Part shown: piece by piece, positions 22,942 to 34,483 of the stretch
How positions within the stretch are numbered: position 1 is the stretch's first letter
How the letters are laid out: each line of letters starts with the position of its first letter
Assembly (NCBI RefSeq): GCF_047948215.1
Contig: NC_134461.1
Location: 90,726,245 to 90,790,244, forward strand
From: Lycorma delicatula
Lineage: Eukaryota; Arthropoda; Insecta; Hemiptera; Fulgoridae
Length of the DNA stretch: 64,000 nt
Reading direction: 5' to 3'
Notes under the pieces: model-generated
Databases searched by the model: none
Told to the model about the DNA's origin: nothing
Seen by the model: only the letters and a program-made list of their open reading frames with translations
Program-made: the position numbers and the translations under genes

Positions 22942-24719
22942 TTAGAGAACCAAAAAGGTTTTAAACGAATAATGGAAAAAACGTTTGGGGCAGAATCTTA
23001 TAAAAAAAAAAAAAACAAAGAACTAAGGCTGGTGGACAAACAATAATGCATATAGGAGTTAATTTGATATGGAAAGAAGTTTAGAAAGTAAAAACTACTG
23101 CCAAAAATTAGAGTATAAAAATTCCTTTTTGTAGTATACCCATACAGTTAATTCACTAATGGCAAAGAAAGATAAAAAAAAAATTCCCTACAATTTTACC
23201 GCGGAAATTATCACCTTGAATACAAAACTACCACACGAGATTTATTAAAAAAAATTCTAGTTCTCTAAAGAGGGTTACACATGGGAATCTGGTTCGTCGA
23301 AATTTGTCAGTTCGAACAAAATCCATTTTTGTTCTCCATGGGTGGATGCTTAAGATTGTAGCTCGTGAAGCAATCCTAATTTCCATCGAGTTGTATTAAT
23401 TTTTGCTCGGTTCGCCGACAGTCTTTGTTGGATGCACCTAGCTTGTTCTGTATCTTGACGGAACAAACTGTAGTTCATCACGAATCAGTCACTGCTGCCC
23501 TCTTGGACGATATTAAATCTGATATATTTACGAGATTAAAAATTTGAAAAACATTGGCAAGTGTCTATTTTACTGCAATCAGGAAGTAAAAGACAGAATC
23601 ATTGTAAGTTATACATAAAATTTAATTTTAATACATTTGAACCATTTGAAGTATTAGAAATATCTAGTAGAAATAGAAATTAAGCTGTAATAAAAATAAA
23701 AAAACAGATTTTTTTTGAAGTACTTACTAATTTATATACTAGGTACTACTGATGGATATCTAAAAAAAAATTATGGAATTAAAAAAAAAAATTCGTTACA
23801 TCAATTGATAAAACATTAATTTGTAAGCTATATAAGATGTCCTAAATTTGATTTAAGTAACTGACTTAACATTTCATTACTATAAGTGTCATTAAGTTTT
23901 CAACAAAAGTTAATGCATTACTTGTAAGGCTACTAAATGAAATTGGTTTAAATTAATTATTTATACTGATTTCCTGTATAAAAATAAACAATTTAAAATT
24001 AATTAATTTAACCATTTAAGTAAAACACCCCTGTTAATCAATATATCACTTTTTATTACCATATAAATAAGAGTAAATTACATCGTTAATTAATTTAAAA
24101 TTAAATATGTTAAAAATTATTCATCTGTTTGAGTGCTTTAAATCATTAGGATTAGTTTTTTTTAAAATTGTTTATACCATCAGAATCTGTAATGAATAGA
24201 AATATATATAATTTTAATTCATTTTAACCGATAATAAAAGGTAAAAAAGGTAATACGGTTTTTAAATTTTTACTAAAAGAAAAAAATATTATACAGTTTT
24301 AGTTTAATTAAACTTCAGGTAATTGATAATTAATTAGTGATTATCAATTCAATGTAATTAATGTAAATTGTACCTTTAGGGTTATGTGTAACGCGAATGA
24401 AAAATCAATTAAAGCTTGCGTCGGTAGAATGTATGGAGAAAATCTTTTAATGGATTCTCCCTTTATTACTAGTACAGCTGAAAATAAATTAAATAAATAC
24501 AATAGAAAATAAATTAACATAAAATATCGATTCTGCAAAGAACGGGAGTTACATGATGTTCTGAAGAACCGATAGTTAAGTAATCATTAAATAATAAAAT
24601 TAAAAGTTTATTTTAAATTAAATAAAATATAAAAGCAGAAATGTAATTAATCTGTAATATATAGGATTCAAAAAATATGTATTATATTTATCCCTCCAAA
24701 AGTGCAGTTATTTTGTTTT
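22942..24719. other. AT-rich sequence with one unassigned island
   Basis: No gene is recognised. The stretch 23260-23520 is less AT-rich and, on the minus strand, gives short broken readings such as VCSVKIQNKLGASNKDCRR, but I cannot assign a family. Confidence 0.4.
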
Positions 24720-24733
24720 CAGAAGTTTGGTTT

Positions 24734-24890
24734 TTAGTTTAACCTCCGGGACCACCGTTAGGTATTACTTCAGAGGATGAGATGAATGATAATTTTTGTA
24801 GCGTGTGAAAATGCCATGCCTGACCGGGATTCGAAACCGGGACCTCCAGATGTAAGACCGAGACGCTATCACTCGCGCTACGGAGGCTGG
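24734..24890 (-). mobile_element. SINE1, tail type A, with target duplication
   Basis: Minus strand. The head includes a B box (ggtttcgaatcccggtcagg) and the A-box region near 24865-24885. The tail contains catcctctgaagtaatacct and tcccggaggttaaac. The flanks carry cagaagtttggttt (24720-24733) and cagaaatttggttt (24891-24904), a 14-bp target duplication with one mismatch. Confidence 0.9.
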
Positions 24891-24952
24891 CAGAAATTTG
24901 GTTTAATTTAATCTTTGTGCACGGCTACATTTTCATTCAGGGAATCCCCGAC

Positions 24953-24953
<1 letters not shown>

Positions 24954-24983
<30 letters not shown>
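24954..24983. repeat. Poly(A) tract
   Basis: About 30 consecutive A residues, the longest such run in this part of the window. No retroelement body is attached on its left that would make it a tail. Confidence 0.85.
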
Positions 24984-24987
<4 letters not shown>

Positions 24988-25517
24988 TAGGAAGTTAAAT
25001 CTGTTAATGTAGAATACTCAAGTGAAAATTTCTTCCCTCAAAGGACTATAAAATATCAATAAAGTATAAATAAATATGTGCAGTGTTGCCGTTTCAGTTA
25101 TTGCTGGAAGTCAGCAGTTTTATTCATTAACTTTTAATATATTGAAAAAAGGATGATTACCTTTCAGTATCAATTTATTCCAGACTTCCGAGTCTATGTT
25201 TTCTCAATTTATATGACTCCTTTCTTTCAGCGCTGAATAACAACGAATTTTTGGCAAGCTACCTTCTTCTACACTTGAAAAAATTTTGAAACTAGTTTTT
25301 TCTATGTCCTTAAACTTGTCATGTATGCAATAAATATTTCAATTCTCTCTAGTTTTTTATTTTTCTACATATTATGCCACGTGAGAAAGAAGTCACTTTC
25401 ACGAAGTACATTTCCATGAATTACAATTAATTGTCTTAAAATATTTTTCGCTAAGCAACCACGCCTTAAAAAGTAGTAGAAACAACTACTGTTTTATAAA
25501 GTTTTACAGCTAACGCT
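24984..25517. other. AT-rich sequence, nothing recognised
   Basis: No gene or element motif is visible between the poly(A) tract and the next SINE. Confidence 0.5.
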
Positions 25518-25690
25518 CCGCCGATTTCTGTGGCGAAGTGGTAGCATCTCGGTCTTTCATCTGGAGGTCCCGGGTTTGAATCCAGACTACTACTGGCGCA
25601 TTTAACGTACGCTAAAAAATTCTCATTACGTATTCCCACAGCACAAGCAAGCTTATACGCCAGATTCTAACTTTCTTTAAATGTAATGAA
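25518..25690 (+). mobile_element. SINE1, tail type B
   Basis: Plus strand. The head has gtggcgaagtggtagcatct (A box) and cccgggtttgaatccagact (B box), followed by gcgcatttaacgtacgctaa and a body with cccacagcacaagcaagctt, matching the type B body of the 21.9-kb copy. Confidence 0.82.
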
Positions 25691-26644
25691 GCTTCATAGC
25701 GTGTACGAGGATTCTATGAGTCGTAATGGCAAATTTTTGGGGTCTTTTCGAAGCCACTTTCGTTATACTACATCTCTCGTCGCAGACAACATAATCTCGT
25801 TTATTTAATTTGAATTTATCTAATTTATTTGATTTATTTAATTCGATCAATGTTACGAATAATACATTCTTAAATCGTCCATATTAATCAAATATTTTTC
25901 CTACTTATAAGATTATCGAAACGCAAACATGATGTTAATCCCCGATTTGGATAATGTGAAATTTTTTTTGGACCAGTAACATTTTTTTGTTATTCTGGTA
26001 TATCGAGTCAATCATCTCACTGATTTATACTGGGATTGTTCCAAAGATCTGAGAATGTTTAAAAATATTATCAGGTATTTTATATTAATATATATATATA
26101 AAAATACTAATCACTTAAAATTGTAGATTGGTATGTCCATTTATAATATTTGTGATTAAGGAAAAGCTACTGTGAAGACTCTTTAACATTTTAAGAACGA
26201 AAGTGTTTGAAATAAGTTAGGAATAGGCTTTAGTATTCTCACATAAAAAGGAATGTTTATTAGTTCACTTTCTACTGATAGCAGAAAGAAGGAGAGATTT
26301 GTTGGCTGCAGCGTGCTGTAATTCCAACTACAAGATCACGCGTCCCAAAACAAATTATTATTAATTAACTAACAATTAAATTCCTTTGAATTAATGTCTC
26401 TTTTTTGATTTTGACGAGAACGTAGACTCATACTTTGGATAGATCTATATTTATTTAATCTCTTAACGAATTGGAATATATTTTAACGGAGTTTTTTTTC
26501 CCTTTGTGCTTTATATTTAATTTATACATATTTTTTCTATTTTAAAAATAATAATAAATTGTATACGAAATTTTAGAGGATTAATTTCCCTGATAAGGAA
26601 TTAAATCCCTTATTCCCAACGGCATATTATTATTTTTTTCATTA
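25691..26644. other. AT-rich sequence, nothing recognised
   Basis: No gene is seen. It contains a short (TA)n run near 26088-26100. Confidence 0.5.
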
Positions 26645-26785
26645 TTTAATCTCCATGACCACCATTAGGTATTGCTTCAGAGGATGAAATAAATGACAAG
26701 TAGTGTGTGAATATGCCATGCCAGACCGGGATTCGAACCCGAGACCTCCGGATGAAAGGCCAAGACGCTAGCACTCGCGCCACAT
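26645..26785 (-). mobile_element. SINE1, tail type A
   Basis: Minus strand. Tail: ctccatgaccaccattagg and tcagaggatga on the plus strand, which is the complement of the ccggagg-type tail. Head: accgggattcgaacccgaga (B box complement) and gagacgctagcactcg-like A-box complement. I could not define a clean target duplication. Confidence 0.82.
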
Positions 26786-27350
26786 TATACTCGCGCATAA
26801 TATTTATGTGTATTTATCGGGATTGAAAACTTCATTATTTAAGGAACGACTTTACTTAACGAAGACGTTACAGTTATGACAATAATAATATTATTGCTAT
26901 ATATAAATTAGATTATGGTATAAAAACTGCTACGATAAACGGTTATTGGACAAAAAATTGGAAACCAAAGTCGTTCAAAAATCATTTAACAAAAACAATT
27001 AAACATAATTAAATCTAAAATTAGGGCTATTTCAACTAGTAAAAAATCATTGTTATTACCATCAGTAGGAATTAAATAAATAAATGAAAAAAATAATAAT
27101 AAAAGAGATTTTCTAGTAGACAAAGATCTACTTACTAGAAAATCTAGAAAAAAAGAAAGGTAAATTAAAGAAAAGTTTAAGATCCTAAATTTCAAAATAA
27201 TCAGGTAAAGTTAATTCCAAATAACAAAATTTATACTAAAATTGACACGATAAGGAAAGACGAATTGTATTTTGATCTCATTTATTTAGAATGAAAACAG
27301 TAATATTGACTAAAAAAATCTTTATTTGTTCCAAAATAAAAAAAATTAAA
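26786..27350. other. AT-rich region holding repeat D1 copy 1
   Basis: Apart from the 106-bp repeat at 26890-26995 I see only AT-rich DNA and a small hairpin near 27110-27145 (gattttctagta with tactagaaaatc). Confidence 0.5.
26890..26995 (+). repeat. Repeat D1, copy 1 (106 bp, near-identical pair)
   Basis: From attattgctatatataaatt to catttaacaaaaa, this matches 30564-30669 base for base except one substitution (ggttattgg against ggtaattgg). Both copies stay open in the same frame and read KLDYGIKTATINGNWTKNW-like, with Y for N here, continuing KPKSFKNHLTK. I do not recognise the peptide. Flanking sequence differs quickly, apart from a shared attagggct a little further on. Confidence 0.92.
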
Positions 27351-27355
27351 GGCAA

Positions 27356-27600
27356 ATGGTTCACACAAATCCAAGAAGACCTAAAAGAAATGAAGAAATT
27401 ATAAGAAAAAGAGAAATTATAAAGAGAATATTAAAAGATGAAAATAAAAAATTCCAAGAAGCGCCAAAACGAAAAAACAACAGAGCTAAATCTTCTGAAG
27501 AACGAAGAAAAGAGATATCGGAAAGAATGACGAAGTACTGAGCAGATAGAAAAACAGAGGAAAAAATAAAAAAATTGCAAATAAATAAATGATCTAACGT
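27356..27600 (+). other. Charged open frame, not recognised
   Basis: A 61-codon frame (27356-27541) reads as a very basic and acidic helix-like peptide (RPKRNEEIIRKREIIKRIL and EERRKEISERMTKY). Such composition arises easily from A- and G-rich DNA. There is no second exon, no family motif and no clear start context. It might be a scrap of a retroelement. I do not call a gene. Confidence 0.25.
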
Positions 27601-28859
27601 GTTCCAAGGTGAACTATTCGGAGAAAAAAGAGGAAAAAAGAAAGTAACTTAACAGTAATTAATTAATAATTAAATAACACAAAACATTACAAAACGAGTA
27701 AATCTGTAAATGTTCATGGAATAAAAATCAAAACTTTTGAAAAATGAGGAAGTATTAACCAGATAAATCCAAATGAAAAAGTACTCCTACCTTAAAAACA
27801 CTCTCAATCAGTAAAACAGTCTAAATCATCGAATTTTTCAACAGATTTTCATCACGACATTTGTATAAGGTTGGATGGTAGATAAGATAAAAATTTATCT
27901 CAGAAAAATATAGGTAACATATTATTTAAAACAATCAAAGAAGTATTTCCTCCAATGAACAAAATTTACGGGACGGGATAACCGTTTAAAGGTCTTTTTA
28001 TAGAATGTTTACCAAGACATATTTTATAAATATTCGTTTATTCTAGTTTTGATCATTCTTTTAACTTGTCCTAGATGTTTATTCATAAACTGAATTTATT
28101 TTACTTATAACTGATAAATAAATTTTTAGATGCTCCCTGTTTATACGAGTTATGCGTATATATATTTAGTGTTTCCTAAGACAGATTCTAATTTTCTAGA
28201 CTTGACAATAGTATTGTTAAAATCGTGATTTTTAAAAATATTTTTCCATGTTCTACACTTCGATGAAATATTCAATTTTTTTTATATTTGCCTTATCCAG
28301 TCCTTATTTTCTATTATTCTGAAGTAAAGTAAAATTTTTCCAAATTTTCCCTCTTTCGATATTTTTTTGTATGTTATCAATGGTTTTAATAAATAACTAA
28401 AATCAATAGTTTCTTTATTAAAACCTTTGAACACATACATTTAACAGGATTAACTTATCTGCGATAAACTGCAAGACCATATGGCAACAGGTTTTTTCTA
28501 CCTCTTTAAAAGCTGCCACTTTACGTTGGATAGGATGGAAAGAATCGTTGGTAATTTATTTACCAGTATGTATTCATAATTTTTTATACAGCCTAAATAT
28601 TATCTTTATGGGTTAATTTAAATCCAAAAATGGTTTAGTTTCTATTTCTTAGAAAATTTTAATGTAATGACAAGTACCAAAATGACTAAAACTTTCTGTA
28701 TAATTTAATTTACTGCTGAAAAATATTGAATCTCTCTTTTACATTTCATTTCTAGTTTACCATGAAGAAATAATAGATTTCCTTAGTGTTTCATCATTTT
28801 TTTTATATTTCTTTTTCACTGGGTCATAAATCTCATTTTTTGAGATAACGATGTAGGTA
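27601..28859. other. AT-rich sequence, nothing recognised
   Basis: No coding or repeat motif is visible. Confidence 0.5.
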
Positions 28860-29340
28860 TATACTAGCTGTAGGGCGTACCTACGGCACGCCTCCGCAGC
28901 TAGGCTCTCTGGGCGGTTTGCCCTGGCGGGCGGCGTCTCGGAATGCTATTATTAGGTGTCCAAAATCGATTACCAGTTGTGTAAAAAGTTTTATTTTTTT
29001 TTTAATGATGAAAACTGATCAAGGAAAAGCGAAAAAAGGTTTCGTCATCGTTCAGTTAAGCACCCTTCCTCATTAGGAAATAAGTTAATCAAAATTAAAA
29101 TAAATACGTTAAAATAAGTATATCTGTAACGATACTGAATGAATGAATTACGATAGTAAAATTTATTAGTTTATTTTATAATTATTATTACTGTTGTTAT
29201 TTATTGTTTATAAACATTTAATAAAAAATCTTATGATTTTTTTTTTTTTTGACGGGCAGTATGTTCGATTATGTAAGCATGTTCACAGCTAAGGGGGACG
29301 CACACACAGACAGACACACATAAAAATGCCCTTTAGTAGG
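28860..29340. repeat. Possible retroposon or Helitron-type fragment
   Basis: The left part, tatactagctgtagggcg, leads into an unusually GC-rich patch (gggcggtttgccctggcggg). The right part has ggggacgcacacacagacag and tgccctttagtagggtag. Insects carry repeats beginning tatactagctg with similar tails, but I cannot assign a class. The GC patch stands out against the flanks. Confidence 0.35.
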
Positions 29341-29404
29341 GTAGAATCTTTTCCTAATGTGTATATTGCAATCTGGATTGCAATCTAAATAGTGAACAAT
29401 AAGA

Positions 29405-29640
29405 AACCCCTGCCACGGCCCAGTGAGATGATGATTGTATTTTGACATGTAAATTAGAGGTAATCTTGTACGAACTCAAGCAGACCATTCCTGAATTCCA
29501 ACCGCCCAAAGTACACTGGTATCCACTGTACACAAATCTGTGTATTCAAATCCGTATAAATGCAACTAACTTTTACTAGGATTTGAAACTTAGAACCTTC
29601 AACTTTGAAAATAGTTGTTAAACAACTTATTTCCCACAAC
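29405..29640 (-). mobile_element. Degenerate SINE2 copy
   Basis: Minus strand. It contains the complements of SINE2 core phrases: gaccattcctga, cactggtatccact, tattcaaatccgtataaatg and ttttactaggatttgaa. The head and tail are worn. The 61-codon frame here is a shadow. Confidence 0.65.
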
Positions 29641-29731
29641 GAATTAACATAATTACATATTATTTAAACACAATTTATTTCATTCATTAGAGTTTTTATT
29701 TTATTATGTTTTTTATTATAAAATATGCAAT

Positions 29732-30333
29732 ATTACAAGAAATGCATCTCCAAGCAAGCCAAGATAAAACATTATAATACGGTGATCAAACCGGTAGTAA
29801 TGTATGAGAGTGAAACACTGGGTCAAATCAAGTTAGCATCGAGAACTGAAAAATTACCCAAAATAGAAAGAAGGATCGTAAGGACCTGTATTGGCGGGGT
29901 AAACTTGGTGGAAGGAAAGTGAAGATTACTCCCAAACCATAAAATCTATGAGGTCGTTACACCAATTACAGAAGAAATAAGAAAGAAAAGAATACAATTC
30001 TTTGGCCACCTCTTGCGTTTGGAGGAATCAAGGAAAAGTAAAAAACTCTTGGAAAGATTGCTAAAGCTAAAAACGTAACCAGTGTGGCTCACTGAGGTGC
30101 TTCAAGACATCAAAGAAGCAGGCATTGCACTGCAAGATCTCAGAACAGGATCTGGAAATTATAACAACTTGCTCGGTGTTAAATTTGCAGAAAAGCCTAA
30201 AAACAAAACGGGGACGGTTTGGAGAGAGGAACGGAAAAGGGATTTTTCCAGGAAAATGAAAGACTATTGGAAGATAAGAAAGACTAAACATAAATGACTA
30301 ATAATTGGTCCTTCCGGACCGTAAAAGAAAAAA
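29732..30333 (+). mobile_element. 5'-truncated LINE (RT C-terminal end) with target duplication
   Basis: The insert is flanked by aaaatatgcaat at 29720-29731 and 30334-30345, and ends in a poly(A) run, the hallmarks of target-primed reverse transcription. The plus-strand frame reads KKCISKQAKIKHYNTVIKPV, VVMYESETL, KLPKIERRIVRTCIGG, then after a stop (near 29920) IYEVVTPITEEIRKKRIQFF and GHLLRLEE. These are the conserved C-terminal landmarks downstream of the reverse transcriptase in common insect non-LTR elements (YGSETW, KR-x-GHL-x-R). A second stop lies near 30077. The apparent ATG at 29725 is in the target site and is not a real start. The last bases, ggtccttccggaccgtaaaag, precede the A tail. 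Confidence 0.87.
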
Positions 30334-30345
30334 AAAATATGCAAT

Positions 30346-30563
30346 TTAATTACTTCAAAATGATTTTTAATGTTGTACGGAAAAATTCCAACCATTAAAT
30401 CTTCATATTTTTACTTCAAACCTTTTCTGATTATGTAGCCAGCCATTAAACTGGCTATGTACGGCGTCAGTTTTAAAACGCTGTTACAAAATCATTTTAT
30501 ATGTTATCTAAGTTGGTTATTTTGTTTTGTATTTACAAAGGAATCAGTTTTATTACACAACTT
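30346..30563. other. AT-rich sequence between LINE and repeat D1
   Basis: No feature is recognised in this short stretch. Confidence 0.5.
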
Positions 30564-30669
30564 ATTATTGCTATATATAAATTAGATTATGGTATAAAAA
30601 CTGCTACGATAAACGGTAATTGGACAAAAAATTGGAAACCAAAGTCGTTCAAAAATCATTTAACAAAAA
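30564..30669 (+). repeat. Repeat D1, copy 2
   Basis: This is the partner of 26890-26995 with one difference in 106 bases. It is open in the same frame and lies within a 67-codon frame (30501-30704) whose other parts are not shared. It is 3.67 kb from copy 1 in the same orientation. I know no family for the encoded peptide. Confidence 0.92.
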
Positions 30670-31887
30670 TAATTAGGGCTACACCGATAAAGTTATGCAA
30701 TTAATTGTCAACCATTAAATTTGATTTTAAATAAATTATATCGTAATTTAAAAAAATATATTTTTCGATTTTTTGCTTAAACTGGTAAACTCTCCCATCG
30801 GTGGAGGGGTATTAAGTTATATTAATTTCATTATTTAACAAAATACGTTTTGAGCATTAAAAATGTGAAATTGCCAAAATATTTTTCCATTTTTGGCCTT
30901 CAATTCACTCACGGGGAAGCATTCAGATAAAAAAAAAACTAAAAAAACCCTAAGTGGCGTAAATATATTAAAAAAAAACTTTTTAAATTGTGACAAAATA
31001 CAAAGATACACCCATAAATTCTAAATAAAGGAAGGAGTTGTAATTTTCTAGGAAGGGGCTGAAATTTTTTTTCCAAGAAATACTAAGGCGTAAGGGCTAT
31101 AAAAAAATTAAAATTTTTACATTTTAAATGTAATGGGTAACTTGTGGAATGGATTTAAATCTAAAGGAAATTTTTAAGAATTAAAAAATATTTTTTGTTA
31201 CCCCGACGATTGGAGGGCGATGGGAAGAAATTTTAAATGGTTTGAAGGCCTGTTGATGTAGAATATGTAGATGGAAAAACTCCCATAACTCCTTTTCTGA
31301 AACAAGGTAAAAGGGAGAATAAGGAAACAAAATATATAAGGAAAAATGTATAAATGTAATATTTTGGGAAGGGGTGAATATTAAATAAAAAACTTTTAGT
31401 AATTTCTGGGTTTGATTAAAAAAAAAAACTTATTATTATTATTTTTTTTTAAGAAAATATACTACAACTTATAATAGTAAATTCTGTTTTATAAATGAAA
31501 GTACTGTAGATGAAACAGTTTTTTTAATTCCCATCACTTCTTTAAAAAAAATAAAAGTATTAGTTTACAAGAGATTATACTAGTTTTATTAAAAAAGGAA
31601 TAAATAAACAGAAACAAATTCGATTGGTAAAATCGAATTTAACGATAAAAATCGAGGGTTACACTTACAAAGCAATAAGTGTAATATTACAACGCTGATT
31701 TTCGATTCGTAAAGGTCATTATACTAGTTTTATTAAAAAAGGAAAAATAAGGTATGAAGTGAAGAAACAAAAAGAATTGGTCATGAAATTCAATTTGTAT
31801 TTTCTAAGGCAATAAATTTTAATTTTAAATCTATAAGATAACAATCAGTATTTCATAAAAAAAAAGAATAAAATAAAACAAAACGCA
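30670..31887. other. AT-rich sequence with a spaced direct repeat
   Basis: No gene is seen. The only structure is a direct repeat of attatactagttttattaa and following bases, at 31572-31599 and 31719-31746, 147 bases apart. Confidence 0.5.
31572..31746. repeat. Spaced direct repeat, period 147
   Basis: About 27 bases starting attatactagttttattaa occur twice. Between them lies a small hairpin, aaattcgat with atcgaattt. It may be two units of a decayed tandem repeat. Confidence 0.75.
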
Positions 31888-32299
31888 GTGATATCCAAAA
31901 AAATTACAATGAAATTGTAAACCGTAGGGTAAGAGCCTTGTAGATATCATTTCTTCCGCTCAAAAACAAATATTTCTGGAATATAAATAAAACTGTTTTT
32001 AACAAAATGATACTGATATCAAAAAAGGTAAGACACTACATTTCTATTATCAAAATCTGTTATTAATTTAGAATTTTCTTTAAAAAAAAATACATGTTAT
32101 ATATATGTTATAGACAATAGATAATAATAATCTACAATAATCTACATAAATAAAAATGTAAATGTTCGTTTGTTCAAAATATTGAGATTTTGAGACAACG
32201 TTGTATTCGAATATGTGCGTGTTTTTAAATACTTACTATTTATATACATAAGATGTCACACCTGTAACAGGTAAAAACATGACTTTTTTGGAAAAACTA

Positions 32300-32431
32300 A
32301 TTTTTTTTCTCTTTTTTTTTGTTTAACCTCCGGGGCCGCAGTTAAGCATTACTGTACAGAGGATGAGATAAATGATTTGTAGCGTGTGTGAAAAATGCCA
32401 TGCCTGACCGGGATTCGAACCCGGGACCTCC
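32300..32431 (-). mobile_element. SINE1, tail type A, truncated, inside the Helitron
   Basis: Minus strand. The tail (taacctccggggccgcagtt on the plus strand) and the B box complement (gggattcgaacccggg) are present, but the copy stops at acctcc, so the A-box half is lost, as expected of 5' truncation. ggaaaaacta occurs at 32290-32299 and 32432-32441 as a 10-bp target duplication. The 69-codon frame at 32395-32604 is a shadow. Confidence 0.9.
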
Positions 32432-32550
32432 GGAAAAACTATCTGTTGGACGTGAAAGCAACACACGCTATACTAAATATTTTACGATTCCATTTCAATG
32501 TTTCCGATATGTATGTCCGCTATAATCTAAAAAACTACTGGACCGATTTA

Positions 32551-32880
32551 AGGGGAAAAAGGGAAAAATCGGAAAAGGGAAAAATAGAAAAAGATAAAAG
32601 GTAAGAAGATAAAAAGGGAAGAAGGAGAAAATGGAAAAAAGAAAAAAGGGGAAAATGAAATGGAATGGGGAAAAGAAAAAAGAAAGGTGATAGGTGGAAA
32701 GTTGAAAGGGATAAGGAAATAGGGGAAAGAGTAATGAGGTAAGGAAATGGAAAGGTGGTGGAAAGAGAAAATGGGAGAAGGAAGGAGAACAAGGAAAAGA
32801 GAAAGGGAATTTAAGGAAAAAAGGGGAAAAGAGGAAAGGAAAAGGTGGGATATAAAAGGGAAAAAGGTAAAAGGGAAAGG
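32551..32880 (+). repeat. Polypurine tract in Helitron A
   Basis: The plus strand is almost entirely A and G, in irregular ggaaaag, gggaaaa and aaaggg units for some 330 bases. The overlapping frames on both strands come from this composition. Confidence 0.95.
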
Positions 32881-33475
32881 TTACATTTTGTGACGTTCAT
32901 GTTCATTTTGTTAATGTTTTATCAAACTTTCACTTGTGTTCATTTAATATATATTTATATACCCAAATCTACCAATAGCGAAGCATTGCCGGGTCTGCTA
33001 GTAGATAATATTAAACAATGTTTAAGCGTTTCATATAATAAGCAAAAAATAGAAAAAATTGTTACAAAACTCTTACCGGCCCGATTTCATTTATTAAACA
33101 ACGAATAATCATAAGAATTGTATTATTTCTGTAAATGTGATATTACATATAAATGAAATCGGGCCGGTAAAAGTTTTGTAACAATTTTTTTTTTTTTTTC
33201 TTATTAGATGGACCGCTTAAACATTGTTTACTATCTATTATTGTATATCTATTGTCTATTACATATATTTAACATGTATTTTATTTTTTAAAGAAAATTC
33301 TAAATTAATAACAGATTTTGATAATAGAAATGTCTTACCTTTTTTGATATCAGTATCGTTTTGTTAAAAACAATTTTATTTGTATAACAGAAATTTTTGT
33401 TTTTTAAGCAGAAGAAATGTATCTGCGAGACTCTTAACGAACGGTTTAAAATTTCATTGTAATTTTTATGGATAA

Positions 33476-34483
33476 CAATTTCATTGATCGTTATATAAAT
33501 GTCCATTTTTATTAAAATTTTTTATCTAATAAAAATTAATGAAGGAGAGAAATTTTTTATACTGTTTAATGAAGGTGATAAAAAATTTTGTTTATAAAAG
33601 TAATTACGGTAAATTTTTTAACATGATGTAAGATTATACGCAAGAAACTAGTGTATATCTCGTAATTATAAAAATAGCTATTGGTTAATAATAATTATAC
33701 CATTATATCTATTAAATATTCAATTTTCAAATTAACATAATCTTTAACTTCTGTCATTACCTCTCATTCGTTTATACACACTTACGGGTGCGCGCGCCCG
33801 CGCACATATGAACACACCAATCATTTAAAATGACCATTCTTAATGTACTAGTTACACCAGTTTTTTTTTAAATGGCTCCTGCATTAAAATTTTAAATGAG
33901 GAAATAAATTTTTTTATGGTTATCAAATAATACTTAAAAGTTTTAAAATTTAAAATGATTAACAATTAAAAAAAAATCTATTAGATAGCTTTTAAAATTT
34001 ATAATAATTTTTAAACTAATCAACATTATTATTTATTATATTATAACAAACTAATATAATTAATTAATTGACTTATTATTTTTATCACCAACATTTTACA
34101 AAAAAAATAAAAAAATAAAATCTACCTATATACAGAAATTTTCTTTTTTTTTAATGAATATTTTGCATTTTATTCGGGGATCTATTTACGTTGTTGATAT
34201 CATTAAAAGATTTTCTTAGCTGTCATTAAAAAATGTATCAATTACGTATGTGTATGTTATGTGCTATAACTGTCTAATTGCAGACGGTCTGACACGAATC
34301 AATGCCGAATACAACAATGAAATATTCATTCTTAAGTATAACAAACATTTTATAACCGGCTTACTTGAGAAAATGAGGAGTTAAATGGTTTCCCAAATAC
34401 CTTCTTCAATGAGGTAAATTTAAGAATGCATATCAATATGGCAAGCCTACCGAAAAGTGATGTTCCTCCCTACCAGTAATACC
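33476..34483. other. AT-rich sequence, nothing recognised
   Basis: No gene. A short GC-rich patch, gggtgcgcgcgcccgcgcac, lies at about 33786-33805. Confidence 0.5.

Larger units (their letters stand above)
32141..33001 (+). mobile_element. Non-autonomous Helitron, copy A (contains a SINE)
   Basis: It begins TC (tctacataaataaaaatg) after an A and ends CTAG followed by a T, fitting the Helitron rule of insertion between A and T with no target duplication. A short hairpin, caatagc-gaa-gcattg, lies about 10 bases before the CTAG. The uninterrupted opposite arm of the surrounding element shows tacaataatagata across the insertion point, so the empty site is visible. The middle holds a purine-rich tract (32551-32880) shared with copy B at 59.5 kb. 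It has no helicase gene. A SINE interrupts it at 32300-32431. Confidence 0.88.
31888..33475. mobile_element. Long-inverted-repeat (foldback/MITE-like) element, split by a Helitron
   Basis: After removing 32141-33001, the left arm (31888-32140 joined to 33002-33094) is about 345 bases and pairs with the right arm (33149-33475) around a 54-base loop (33095-33148). Matching landmarks are tgatactgatatcaaaaaag, ctattatcaaaatctgttat, ttaaacaatgtttaag and cggcccgatttcatttat, each with its complement in the other arm. No coding sequence is present, so it would depend on another element's transposase, if it is a transposon. I could not find a target duplication at the outer ends. Confidence 0.88.

Noticed and set aside
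27356..27541. Small charged coiled-coil protein gene
   Set aside because: Composition follows from A/G-rich DNA; no motif, no conserved neighbour and no clear gene structure.
32535..32792. Open frame of 85 codons rich in Phe, Ser and Leu
   Set aside because: It is the complement of a polypurine tract; low-complexity composition explains its openness.
33003..33237. Helitron terminal inverted repeats
   Set aside because: Helitrons lack such arms. The palindrome belongs to the older element, as its other half lies left of the Helitron.
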